Positions 25,270 to 33,894 of a DNA stretch of 64,000 nucleotides are shown here, piece after piece (within the stretch, counting starts at the first letter, position 1; every line of letters begins with the position of its first letter). The notes beneath the pieces were generated by a model. The model searched no databases. It had not been told where the DNA came from and worked only from the letters and a program-made list of their open reading frames with translations. Position numbers and translations under genes: made by a program. The stretch is taken from positions 3,720,001-3,784,000 of the forward strand of contig JAWPMS010000001.1 in the NCBI GenBank assembly GCA_033344795.1, read 5' to 3'. Source of the stretch: SHLQ01 sp033344795. Its GTDB lineage: Bacteria; Actinomycetota; Acidimicrobiia; Acidimicrobiales; SHLQ01.

Positions 25270-26064
25270 TCAGAGCGAGTCGACAAAGTCCAAGACTGCG
25301 GTCTCGAATTGGCGCGGGCTGGCCATGTTGGAGATGTGGCCAGCGCCCGACAGCGCCACGTAGCGACCGTTCGGGGCAGCAGCAGCCATATCGACCATGA
25401 CATCCGAGGGCGCACCGACCGTGTCGAGCGCTCCCGAGATGAACAACGCAGGCATGGAGAGCTCACCGAGGCGTGGCTTGAAATCCGTGGTGAGCAAGGC
25501 AGCAATACAACCGTGATAACCATCAACCGATGTGGCCCGGATCTGCGCTCGCACATTGGCCATCAACTCGGGGTTTTCCTCCTGGAACACCTGTGGAAAC
25601 CAGCGGGTGGCGGTTCGTTCGACGATGGCCTCGATTCCATGAGCGGTTGAATCGGCGATCATCGGTGTCCACAGATCCACAAAGGTTGGAATGAGATCCG
25701 TGCGACACGACGTCGGCACGATGGCCACAAGTCGATCGGGGGCACGCAATGCAGTGGCGATCGTGGTCACACCACCGAGTCCGATACCGACCATGATCGA
25801 TCGCTCGATACCAAGTGCATCCCAGACGCCGAGTACGTCGTCAGAGAGCTGATCGAAAGAATATGGGGCGGGCGTGGACTCCGAACCGCCGTGACCGCGG
25901 GTGTCGAGTCGCAGCAACCGGTAGCGCTCGGATAGGACAGGAATGTGTTGATCCCACATCGTGAGATCGTTGGTGATTCCGGTTACGAACGTCAGCCAGG
26001 GGGCGTCGTCAGGGCCATCGATCTGATAGTTGATCGCGATGCCGTTGCTCTGAACCTTGGCCAC
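25270..26064 (-). CDS. Alpha/beta hydrolase (3-oxoadipate enol-lactonase-like)
   Basis: A soluble hydrolase of 264 residues. The nucleophile elbow is VGIGLGGV: the usual Ser of GxSxG is replaced by Leu in this reading (G-I-G-L-G-G), which is odd and should be checked. The acid region FISGALDTVGAPSD and the His GAGHISNM are present, as are the DTRGHGGSE and lid segments. GGAGGT eight bases before the GTG fixes the start. If the missing Ser is real the protein may not be a classical esterase. Confidence 0.82.
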   Translation of the reverse strand: MAKVQSNGIAINYQIDGPDDAPWLTFVTGITNDLTMWDQHIPVLSERYRLLRLDTRGHGGSESTPAPYSFDQLSDDVLGVWDALGIERSIMVGIGLGGVTTIATALRAPDRLVAIVPTSCRTDLIPTFVDLWTPMIADSTAHGIEAIVERTATRWFPQVFQEENPELMANVRAQIRATSVDGYHGCIAALLTTDFKPRLGELSMPALFISGALDTVGAPSDVMVDMAAAAPNGRYVALSGAGHISNMASPRQFETAVLDFVDSL

Positions 26065-26203
26065 TGCGTGATACCTCCGCGTGCTGATTGGACGAGGTTA
26101 CTTCGTGGCTGCGGCGCGCTCCGATGAAGCGGACCTTCTCAAGTGCCGGTGCAGCCGGGTCGAACACTCGTCCGTGACGAACCGATCATTGGTGTTGGCG
26201 GGG

Positions 26204-27262
26204 ATGACTATCGATCTCAGCGCCGAGGCGGTTCTCCTCGCGATTTGTGTGTTCGCTGCGATGACGGGCGCAGTGTTGCTCTATCTGCGTGCGGTACTCA
26301 CCGTTCTGTCGAATTTGCGAAGCGAGCGGACCCATTCGGCATGGTCGGTTGCTCTGACCGTGATCGGGACTGTCGTGTTCGGTGGAGGGCTGATCGCGGC
26401 AAATCGTCCGGTCGAACCAGAACTTGTGGCGGCGCTCGAGGACGTCGTTGCCGAGTCGATGATCGACGATTCAATGTTCAACCCCGAGGGTCTTAAGGGA
26501 TACGATTTTGAACGGGTTTCTCTCTGCCCGTTCGCCAAGGTGAGCGTTGACCAGGCCGACTGGAGCACTGAGCTGATCGCGACCCGAGGCACCCCTGTCG
26601 GCCTCGCGATAAACGAGCTATTGGAGCAAGAGGCCGAACGCTTGGATGACCTCGGCTGGTCGGTGCACCGCCTCGTTCCCATCCGTAGCTACGCCTGGGA
26701 GTCCAACTTCGACGGCCCCAGTGTTGTCGCGACGAACACTGACTACGTGCTTTCCCTTCGTTCATCGCTTCGTTCCTATGACTACAAGATTTCTCGTCGC
26801 TCCTGCGAGGGAAACGTTCTGACGGGCCTCGTGGAGGAGAAATGGCGTGAAGTGGACGCGTTTCTCATGCCTGCAGACTCGAGGGAAGACGCGTTGGCAG
26901 AGGCCGAATCGTTGGTGGGTTATCTTCCAGGAGCTAGGGCAGCGGTGGTCACGGGCGAGTACGCGCTCTCGTATGGCACAAACCATCTCTGTGCGGGTTC
27001 GCGAGTCGAAACCGGTTCGCTGTCCGTTGAAGGCCGAAGAAATGCAATCGCCCAAATTGAGCTTCGAATGCAGCTTGATGGTTGGGATGTCACCACCTAT
27101 GCACAAGGCAATCGCCTACAGCTGGTTGCTGAACGAGGCGACCGCGTCGTCGTCGGTTACTTCAGCACGACGATCTCTTCGCTCGACATGGTTGTCATCC
27201 GTGGCTACCCGAAGGCGTGCGCCGACTCCAGTTTCGTTTCTGCTGGGTTCCAGCGGGTGTAG
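26204..27262 (+). CDS. Membrane-anchored protein of unknown function
   Basis: Function not recognised. The product has 352 residues with two N-terminal helices (about 6-30 and 45-65) and a polar C-terminal region of about 280 residues, probably exported, containing four or five Cys (SLCPF, RRSCEG, HLCAG, KACAD). The ATG at 26204 directly precedes the first helix, while an upstream extension to 26081 has no membrane or signal character. Third-position GC is lower than in neighbours. The gene stands alone. Confidence 0.55.
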   Translation: MTIDLSAEAVLLAICVFAAMTGAVLLYLRAVLTVLSNLRSERTHSAWSVALTVIGTVVFGGGLIAANRPVEPELVAALEDVVAESMIDDSMFNPEGLKGYDFERVSLCPFAKVSVDQADWSTELIATRGTPVGLAINELLEQEAERLDDLGWSVHRLVPIRSYAWESNFDGPSVVATNTDYVLSLRSSLRSYDYKISRRSCEGNVLTGLVEEKWREVDAFLMPADSREDALAEAESLVGYLPGARAAVVTGEYALSYGTNHLCAGSRVETGSLSVEGRRNAIAQIELRMQLDGWDVTTYAQGNRLQLVAERGDRVVVGYFSTTISSLDMVVIRGYPKACADSSFVSAGFQRV

Positions 27263-27289
27263 TGGGAGCCCGAAATCACCGAGTTTCGA

Positions 27290-27326
27290 GTTGAGGATGC
27301 GTAACTTTACATAACGTATATTTCCG
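27290..27326 (+). promoter_or_regulatory. AT-rich promoter candidate of the H-NOX operon
   Basis: An AT-rich island (GTAACTTTACATAACGTATATTT) in otherwise GC-rich DNA, split here into its parts: TTGAGG near 27291 and TATATT near 27317 could serve as -35 and -10 with a long spacer. It lies about 120 bases upstream of the H-NOX start. Confidence 0.35.
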
Positions 27327-27333
27327 GCGTCCT

Positions 27334-27380
27334 GCGCAAACTGGGAGGTATGACGCCCAGCGCTCAAGAAGCGTTTGCGC
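27334..27380 (+). promoter_or_regulatory. Structured leader of the H-NOX operon
   Basis: Nested inverted repeats: GCGCAAAC (27334-27341) with GTTTGCGC (27373-27380), enclosing CTGGG (27341-27345) with CCCAG (27356-27360). In the predicted 5' leader this could fold into a stem-loop between promoter and ribosome site. Function unknown. Confidence 0.35.
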
Positions 27381-27440
27381 GCATCCGATGGAAATCGCGT
27401 GCTGGGCCAGATGGCCCACACGGCGGAAGGCGGCAATCCC

Positions 27441-28022
27441 ATGAAGGGCACAATCTTTAACACGTTCGAGGCCTTTGTTTCGGACACCTTTGGCGAAGAG
27501 GTTTACGAGGACATCCTCGACAACACGACACTCGAGACCACTGAACCGATCGTCGGTCCGGGCACCTATCCAGCGAGCGACCTCATTGCTCTCGTTACGA
27601 CCGCTATAGGCATCCTCGACATCTCGCTCGACACCGCGCTCATCGAGTTCGGAAAGTACGCCTTTCCCAAGCTCGCGCAGTCGATTCCCGACTTGATGGC
27701 CGGTTTGCACGGAGCTGAGAGCTTCTTCATGGGCCTCGAAAGCGTGATTCACACCGAGGTCCGAAAGTTGGATGCCGAGGCGAATCCGGCTCGCTTCACG
27801 CCGGAGAAGACCGAAGACGGCATGTTGCTCCACTACGAGTCACCCCTGGGCCTCTTCCCTCTCGTGACCGGCTTCATCGAAGGCGTGTCGGCCTGGTACG
27901 ACGAGCCGATCGAGCACGAGATGATCTCTTCGGACGGCACGAACGCCACCTTCAAGCTGGCCTTCCCTGCGTCGACTTCTGCCTCGCAGCGCGAGAATGA
28001 AGCACTCGCAGCCCGTAGCTGA
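27441..28022 (+). CDS. H-NOX (haem NO-binding) sensor protein
   Basis: A soluble haem sensor that binds nitric oxide. From MKGTIFNTFEAFV, the canonical H-NOX beginning, it is 193 residues, the normal single-domain length. The proximal haem ligand is His104 (SVIHTEVRKL). The YxSxR motif, whose Arg holds the haem propionates, reads Y132-E-S134-P-L136: Tyr and Ser are kept but Arg is replaced by Leu. No distal-pocket H-bonding Tyr is obvious, so NO selectivity over oxygen is likely. It overlaps the kinase gene by 26 bases and heads the signalling operon. The start at 27375 would add a non-family extension. Confidence 0.9.
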   Translation: MKGTIFNTFEAFVSDTFGEEVYEDILDNTTLETTEPIVGPGTYPASDLIALVTTAIGILDISLDTALIEFGKYAFPKLAQSIPDLMAGLHGAESFFMGLESVIHTEVRKLDAEANPARFTPEKTEDGMLLHYESPLGLFPLVTGFIEGVSAWYDEPIEHEMISSDGTNATFKLAFPASTSASQRENEALAARS

Positions 28023-29298
28023 GGTGGACACCGACGAGCGCACAGGCGTACTCGAGAAGCGTCTGCAGCGAGCGAGAACGAAAATTGAGCTGCTCGAGGG
28101 CATGATCGAGGAAAAGACCCGGAATCTGTACCTTGCACAGGAAGAGGTACGCCAAAAGGGTGCGTTCCTCGAGAGCATCCTGACGAGCATGCCGAGCGCG
28201 GTCATCGTCACCGATCTCGAGGACAAGGTGACCGCAATTGGCGGATCGACCTCACTCCTGACCGGCTTGACTGAACAGCAGACGATTGGGCGATCGGTCG
28301 CTGACCTCGTCGCCGAGCATGATCAAGCCGATGACCAGAGCCCTTGGCGCGGAGCTGACCTCATCGCGGCGGATGGGACCTTGGTGCCCGTCTCAGTCGC
28401 GATCTCCGAGATCTCGTCGGAAAGCGCCACCGATGGTCGCGTCATGGTGCTCACCGATCTCACCGAGCAGCAAGAAATGGAAATGCAGCTCCGACACGCC
28501 CAGAAGCTGGAGTCCGTCGGCCAGATGGCCGCCGGCGTCGCGCACGAGATCAACACGCCAATTCAGTTCATCGGCGACAGCGTCACCTTCCTCGGCGAGG
28601 CCATCACCGATGCGTTGGAGGTTCTGAGCGCGTATGAAGAGCTGCGTGAAATGGCAGAAGGCCAGCCCGAGCTGAAGGCCAAGGCGCTCGAGTTGGCCGA
28701 GATCGAGGAGGACGCCGACGTCGAGTTCATTCGCGAAGAAGCGCCTCGTTCTATCGAACGCACTCATGAAGGGGTACGGCGGGTCGCCAAGATCGTGGCC
28801 GCCATGAAGCAGTTCTCGCACCCCGGCGGCGGCGCAATGTCGCCTGAGAACATCAACGATGTGATCGAAACCGCCCTCACCGTGGCAACGAACGAGTTCA
28901 AATACGTGGCTGATGTGAACCTTGAACTGGGAGAAATCCCCAACGTCGCCTGTGATCGGGGCGACATCGGACAGGTGGTGCTAAACCTGGTCGTCAACGC
29001 CGCACACGCGATCGAAGAACACCTTGAACCCGGTGGACGTGGGGCCATCGACATCGTGACCCGGCCAGTCAATGACGGTGTCGAGATTGCGGTTCGAGAC
29101 TCGGGTGGTGGTGTTCCCGAGGAGATCAGGGCTCGCATCTTCGACCCATTCTTCACGACCAAGGCACCCGGCAAAGGCACGGGCCAGGGCCTGTCGATCA
29201 CCCACAGCCTGATCGTCGACAAGCACAAAGGCAGCCTCGATCTCGACGTCGAGGACGGCGTCGGTTCAACGTTCCGAATCTGGATTCCGGTCGGCTGA
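27997..29298 (+). CDS. Soluble PAS histidine kinase, H-NOX partner (HnoK-like)
   Basis: A cytoplasmic kinase of 433 residues without membrane helices: coiled coil (15-52), PAS domain (55-155), dimerisation box with His183 (GVAHEINTPIQF), an N box in VLNLVVNAAHAI and G boxes in VRDSGGGVP and GTGQGLSITH. In other bacteria the Fe(II)-NO H-NOX inhibits such a kinase. The gene overlaps H-NOX by 26 bases; a GTG at 28024 is the alternative start. The three downstream receiver proteins are its obvious phosphotransfer targets. Confidence 0.9.
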   Translation: MKHSQPVAEVDTDERTGVLEKRLQRARTKIELLEGMIEEKTRNLYLAQEEVRQKGAFLESILTSMPSAVIVTDLEDKVTAIGGSTSLLTGLTEQQTIGRSVADLVAEHDQADDQSPWRGADLIAADGTLVPVSVAISEISSESATDGRVMVLTDLTEQQEMEMQLRHAQKLESVGQMAAGVAHEINTPIQFIGDSVTFLGEAITDALEVLSAYEELREMAEGQPELKAKALELAEIEEDADVEFIREEAPRSIERTHEGVRRVAKIVAAMKQFSHPGGGAMSPENINDVIETALTVATNEFKYVADVNLELGEIPNVACDRGDIGQVVLNLVVNAAHAIEEHLEPGGRGAIDIVTRPVNDGVEIAVRDSGGGVPEEIRARIFDPFFTTKAPGKGTGQGLSITHSLIVDKHKGSLDLDVEDGVGSTFRIWIPVG

Positions 29299-29300
29299 TC

Positions 29301-30458
29301 ATGACATCGAACGACCTGCCCACAAAACAAGCCAAGACTCGAATTCTCTTCGTCGATGATGAAGAGGACGTGTTGGCGGGGTTACGGACGGGGCTTCGGC
29401 GCGCCCGAAAGCGCTTCGACTGTGAGTTTGCCGTCGGTGGCGCCAAAGCCCTCGAACTGCTCGACGAGCACCCGTTCGACGTGATCGTGTCGGACATGCG
29501 CATGCCCGGGATGAATGGCGTCGAATTGCTCACCCGGGTTTCGGAGGAACACCCGGACGTCGTACGAATCGTCTTGTCTGGCGAAGCTGGTTCGGACCTA
29601 CTCATCCAAGCCCTTCACATCACGCATCAGTGGTTGTCGAAACCTTGTTCGAGCGAAGCGGTCATCGCCGCCCTTGACAATGCCGTGCGCTATCGGTCGC
29701 TTCTCCGGTCGAGCGACATGCTCGAATCGGTGATGGGTCTCGATACGTTGCCCTCTCCCCCGCATCTCTACGAACGAGTGATCGAGTGCGCGACATCTCC
29801 AAATGCTTCAGCGGACGACATTGCCGCGCTCGTCATCGCCGACCCAGCCATCACGGCGAAGGTCCTTCAGCTGGCGAACTCTGCATTCGCTTCAGGTGGC
29901 CACGTGAGCGATCTGCAATCTGCGATCGTACGGATCGGCATCGAGAACCTTTCCCGCCTTGTACTGGTCGCAGGACTGCTCGAGACCTGGACGCCCGACG
30001 TCCAAATTCCAGGGATGAGCACCGAAGCCTGCCTCGACCTTGCACACACCGCAGCCGCTGAGGCGGCCAAACTTGCCGGACCGGACATCGCAGCCGAAGC
30101 AACGATTGCGTCGTTGCTCCATCCGGTCGGTCTGATTCTGATGGCAACAGCCGTTCCAGAACGGCTCGAAGAGGTCGTACAGCACGCGCAAGATCATTCG
30201 ATCGACGTCGTGGCTGCAGGCAGAACCCTTCACGGAATCGATCACGCCCTCCTCGCCGGCAATTTGCTCTCCGTGTGGGGGTTGCCAAGCGACATCGTGC
30301 TTGCCGTCGTCAACAGCGTCGAGCACCCCATGGACGCTGATCCCACCTCGCTCGACGACGTCGTTCGCGTGGCGGTCCGATCGGCTCAGGCACAACTGGC
30401 AGAACAGATCGATCCAGCGTTGTTGTTCGCACCCCTCAGCGAGGATCTCGCAGCATGA
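29301..30458 (+). CDS. Response regulator with HDOD output domain
   Basis: Receiver domain with Asp65 (VSDMRMPGMNG) and Lys in SKPC, followed by an HDOD domain (about residues 145-345: LPSPPHLYERVIE, ADPAITAKVLQLANSA, LLHPVGLILMA). HDOD domains are HD-fold relatives without nucleotide-hydrolysing residues and usually act as signalling scaffolds. It begins two bases after the kinase stop and overlaps the next gene by four bases. The receiver is complete, so phosphorylation by the H-NOX-linked kinase is plausible. Confidence 0.88.
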   Translation: MTSNDLPTKQAKTRILFVDDEEDVLAGLRTGLRRARKRFDCEFAVGGAKALELLDEHPFDVIVSDMRMPGMNGVELLTRVSEEHPDVVRIVLSGEAGSDLLIQALHITHQWLSKPCSSEAVIAALDNAVRYRSLLRSSDMLESVMGLDTLPSPPHLYERVIECATSPNASADDIAALVIADPAITAKVLQLANSAFASGGHVSDLQSAIVRIGIENLSRLVLVAGLLETWTPDVQIPGMSTEACLDLAHTAAAEAAKLAGPDIAAEATIASLLHPVGLILMATAVPERLEEVVQHAQDHSIDVVAAGRTLHGIDHALLAGNLLSVWGLPSDIVLAVVNSVEHPMDADPTSLDDVVRVAVRSAQAQLAEQIDPALLFAPLSEDLAA

Positions 30459-31585
30459 GTGCAAAACCCAAGATCCTGTGCGTCGACGACGAGACGGACC
30501 TACTCGACGGACTTCGACTGAACCTTCGGAAGGTCTACCGGGTGTCCATCGCGTCCTCCGGACCGGACGGCCTCGCGCAGTTCGATGAGGCGCGCGCCAA
30601 CGAGGAACCCTTCGACGCAGTCGTCTCCGACATGCGCATGCCGCAGATGAACGGCGCAGAGTTTCTGACAAAGATTCTCGAGCGGTCTCCGCAAACCCCG
30701 AGGATTCTGCTGTCCGGTCAGGCCGATATCGAGTCGACGATCGCTGCGATCAACGATGCCAAGATCTATCGATTTCTGACCAAGCCGTGTCCCCCGCAGC
30801 TGCTCCAGGAGACGCTCAACGAAGCCATGGAGCTCGAACGCCTGCGTTACGCAGAACGAGAGCTCCTCGACTCGACGCTGCGCGGCACCGTGGGCATGTT
30901 GACCGAGGTCCTCGGCCTCGTCAGCCCGGCCGCGTACTCACGCACGATACGCATCGGCGAGATCGTCTCGGGCCTCTGTGAGGCGCTGGAGATGGAGCCC
31001 GCGTGGAACCTCGATATTGCAGCGATGCTCTCCCAGGTTGGCTGTGTCGTGGTGTCCGAGGACGAACCGGCCGAGCCGGAGCGTCACGCAACGCTCGCTG
31101 CCGAACTCCTCGAGCGGATACCTCGACTAGAGGGTGTCGCCGACATCATTCGCCATCAGATGGACCCGACACCTCCCACCGACGTCGGTCTGGGCGAATG
31201 GTCGCCCGCGCACGTCCAACGTGAAATTCTCCGCGCCTCGGTCATGTTCGAACGTGTCCTCGCGTCGGGAACGTCTCGAAAGGACGCCATCGCGCAGATG
31301 AAAGTTGAGGCTTTGGCCCCCTTCGTCCTGGAGGCGCTGGAACGAGTGAGGCCGTCGTCAGAAGCGATGGTCGAAGCCCAGATCGGCATCGCGGAACTGG
31401 TCGCAGGCATGGAACTGACGGACGATCTGCTCGCCCAAACCGGAACGAAACTCGCCGGCGCCGGCACCCCGATCACATCCGTCCTCCTGCAGCGATTGCA
31501 ACCGTTCATCGACGCGGTCGGCGTTGCAGAACCCATCTCTGTACTCGCTCCCGCGAGTGCGCTTACGACTGCGAGGCTGCGATGA
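30455..31585 (+). CDS. Response regulator with degenerate HD domain (HnoD-like)
   Basis: Receiver with Asp59 (VVSDMRMPQMNG) and Lys in TKPC, then a linker helix and an HD-superfamily fold of about 220 residues. The catalytic HD and GYP signatures are missing: where HD-GYP enzymes have HDIGK the sequence reads AAMLSQVGCVVVSEDE. It therefore probably cannot hydrolyse c-di-GMP and is regulatory, like HnoD of Shewanella, which inhibits the partner phosphodiesterase. Four-base overlaps bind it to both neighbours. Confidence 0.82.
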   Translation: MSAKPKILCVDDETDLLDGLRLNLRKVYRVSIASSGPDGLAQFDEARANEEPFDAVVSDMRMPQMNGAEFLTKILERSPQTPRILLSGQADIESTIAAINDAKIYRFLTKPCPPQLLQETLNEAMELERLRYAERELLDSTLRGTVGMLTEVLGLVSPAAYSRTIRIGEIVSGLCEALEMEPAWNLDIAAMLSQVGCVVVSEDEPAEPERHATLAAELLERIPRLEGVADIIRHQMDPTPPTDVGLGEWSPAHVQREILRASVMFERVLASGTSRKDAIAQMKVEALAPFVLEALERVRPSSEAMVEAQIGIAELVAGMELTDDLLAQTGTKLAGAGTPITSVLLQRLQPFIDAVGVAEPISVLAPASALTTARLR

Positions 31586-32706
31586 CCATCCGAGTGCTGC
31601 TCGTTGATGATGAACCCGAAGTCACCGCAGCTCTTCGCGTCGTTCTTCGCCCCTACGACCTCGAGATCGCTACGGCGAGTTCTGGCCAGGAGGGACTTCG
31701 AGTACTCGATTCGCTGCCCATCGACGTCGTCGTCTCCGACGAGCAGATGATCGGCATGCCGGGATCGGAGTTTCTCATCGAGGTCCGCAAGCGATATCCC
31801 GATATCGCACGGATCGTCCTCACGGGTCGAGCGACCATGGACGAGACGCTCACAGCGATCAACGAGGCCGAGGTGTTCCGTTATCTTCGCAAGCCATCGA
31901 GCGCGGTCGAGCTCGCGCAGAGCATCGAAGACGCCGCAGAGACCGTCGAAGCGACTCGGCGCAGGATGGCGGCGACTCGCGACACCGAGTTCGACACGCA
32001 AGAGTTCGAAGAAGCCCTGGAGACCATCGAGATGTGGTACCAGCCACTGTTCGATCGCCAAGGTGAACCTGCGGCATATGAGGCGCTGCTGCGCACGTTC
32101 CACACAAAGCTCAGCAACCCCGACCTCTTGATCGCCGCAGCCACGAGCGACGAGAAGAAGGCACAGATCGACCGAACGGTACGAACACTCGTCGCCTCGC
32201 AAATCTCCACCGGCTGGCCAACGACAAGAGTCTTCATCAACCTGTTGCCCGAGTCACTGGAGGACCCCGTCCTGCTCGGCGATGACGATCCACTCCATGC
32301 GCACGCTGATCAAGTGACGCTGGAGATAACCGAGCGTGCATCGCTCTCGGACATGGACGATGTCGAAGGGGCGCTCGCAAGCCTGCGTCAACGGGGGTAT
32401 CGCGTTGCGTTGGACGACCTGGGTGCCGGTTATGCAGGCCTCACCAGCTTCTCCGCGCTCGAACCCGACGTCGTGAAGTTCGATCTGGAACTCGTCCGAG
32501 GGATCGATTCGCGACCGTGGAGTGCTCGGTTGGTGGAATCGATGGTCGGCGTGTGTCGTCAGGAAGGCGTGATGACCGTGGCCGAAGGCATCGAGACTGC
32601 AGAAGAGCTCGAAGCGCTCAAGGACCTTGGCGTCGATCTCTTTCAGGGTTACCTCTTGGGCAAACCCGGACCACCGCCCGTCGGCGAAGTCGTTCAGGCA
32701 GCCTGA
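31582..32706 (+). CDS. Response regulator with EAL c-di-GMP phosphodiesterase domain (HnoB-like)
   Basis: Receiver with Asp53 (VVSDEQM) and Lys in LRKP, then an EAL domain from about 145. The catalytic set looks complete: EALLR, the Asn in FINLLPESL, LEITER, LDDLGAGYAGL, the Lys in VKFDLELV, AEGIET and FQGYLLG. It should hydrolyse c-di-GMP to pGpG under control of phosphorylation. It is the output end of the H-NOX operon; no diguanylate cyclase is encoded nearby. The last 13 bases overlap the convergent antiporter gene. Confidence 0.92.
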   Translation: MTIRVLLVDDEPEVTAALRVVLRPYDLEIATASSGQEGLRVLDSLPIDVVVSDEQMIGMPGSEFLIEVRKRYPDIARIVLTGRATMDETLTAINEAEVFRYLRKPSSAVELAQSIEDAAETVEATRRRMAATRDTEFDTQEFEEALETIEMWYQPLFDRQGEPAAYEALLRTFHTKLSNPDLLIAAATSDEKKAQIDRTVRTLVASQISTGWPTTRVFINLLPESLEDPVLLGDDDPLHAHADQVTLEITERASLSDMDDVEGALASLRQRGYRVALDDLGAGYAGLTSFSALEPDVVKFDLELVRGIDSRPWSARLVESMVGVCRQEGVMTVAEGIETAEELEALKDLGVDLFQGYLLGKPGPPPVGEVVQAA

Positions 32707-33884
32707 ACCTCGACAGGTCGCGCCTTGGGTACCAGTTGCTCTGCGTATCGGGTGGCCAGCGGACCGAAGACTGCGGTCAGCAACACGTAACCTGCGGCGA
32801 GCGCACCAAGTTGCGGGCCGTCGGCAAGATCCGCGCCAAGCGCAGCGATGACGATCGAGAACTCTCCTCGCGCGATCATGATGGTGCCTGCCCGCATGCG
32901 ACCGTTCGCCGAAACACCGAGGCGACGGGCCGCATACCATCCCGTGACCGTCTTGGTGGCCGCGGTGACGATGGCCAGCAGAATTGCCCACCCGATGACA
33001 TCGATCAGGTCGGCCGGGTCGATTTGGAATGAGAAGAAGACGAAGAACGTGGCTGCGAAGAGGTCTCGTAGTGGGCTGATCAGCTCCATGGTCCGCTCTT
33101 CGGTGCGCCCCGACAAGGCGAGACCCACGAGGAACGCGCCGATAGCACCGGAAACTTCGAAATTCTGGGCGATCCCTGCGACCAGCAACATCAGCCCGAA
33201 GACCGCGAGCAGAAGCTCCTCGTTCGAGCCGCCCGACAAACGGTCGCTGAGCTGGCCACCGAATTTCAGCGCGATTCCAAGAATCACCACGACCACGAGC
33301 AAAGCGATCCCCACGCTGGTCAGCGTCTCAGCGAGAGTTCCTCCGACGATCAGCGCGGCGACAACCGGAAGGTAGATGGCCATCGCGAGATCCTCGACAA
33401 CGAGCAGATTCAGCACCGCGGGCGTTTCACGAAACCCGACACGGCCCAGATCGGCGAGCACTTTCGAGATGACGCCGGAAGACGAGATCCATGTCACGCC
33501 ACCCAACAACACGGCCGTGAGCGGACTCCAGCCAAGCGCCAGACCGAGCAACACACCAGGCCCTGCATTGAGCACCATGTCGAGCAGGCCCGGCGGGATC
33601 CCGGTCTTCAACCCATGACGGAGTTCGACATCGCTGTACTCGAGACCCAAGGAGAAAAGGAGCAACAACACCCCGATCTCGGCGGCGAGCGCGACGAAGT
33701 CCTCGCTGACGTCGAGCTCCTTGAATCCCCCCTCCCCGAACGCGAGACCAGCAATGAGGTACAGGGGCACCGCGGTCACGCCCAGCCTGCTGGCAACGCG
33801 CGCCAGTAGCCCGAGGCCGAGCACCAGAGCTCCGACCTCAATAAACGCAAGCGCGGTCTCGGCTGAACCCGCCGCGACGATCAT
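32694..33884 (-). CDS. CPA2-family cation/proton antiporter
   Basis: An integral membrane antiporter of 396 residues with about 12 helices. The KefB/KhtU-type core is visible (LYLIAGLAFGEGG, LFSLGLEYSD, VVEDLAMAIYLP with the conserved acidic pair, FLVGLALSG). There is no C-terminal RCK domain; instead a separate regulatory subunit gene lies upstream, as in the KhtTU system. The likely role is K+ (or Na+) efflux for proton and osmotic balance. Confidence 0.9.
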   Translation of the reverse strand: MIVAAGSAETALAFIEVGALVLGLGLLARVASRLGVTAVPLYLIAGLAFGEGGFKELDVSEDFVALAAEIGVLLLLFSLGLEYSDVELRHGLKTGIPPGLLDMVLNAGPGVLLGLALGWSPLTAVLLGGVTWISSSGVISKVLADLGRVGFRETPAVLNLLVVEDLAMAIYLPVVAALIVGGTLAETLTSVGIALLVVVVILGIALKFGGQLSDRLSGGSNEELLLAVFGLMLLVAGIAQNFEVSGAIGAFLVGLALSGRTEERTMELISPLRDLFAATFFVFFSFQIDPADLIDVIGWAILLAIVTAATKTVTGWYAARRLGVSANGRMRAGTIMIARGEFSIVIAALGADLADGPQLGALAAGYVLLTAVFGPLATRYAEQLVPKARPVEVQAA

Positions 33885-33894
33885 GTGTCGTCGA

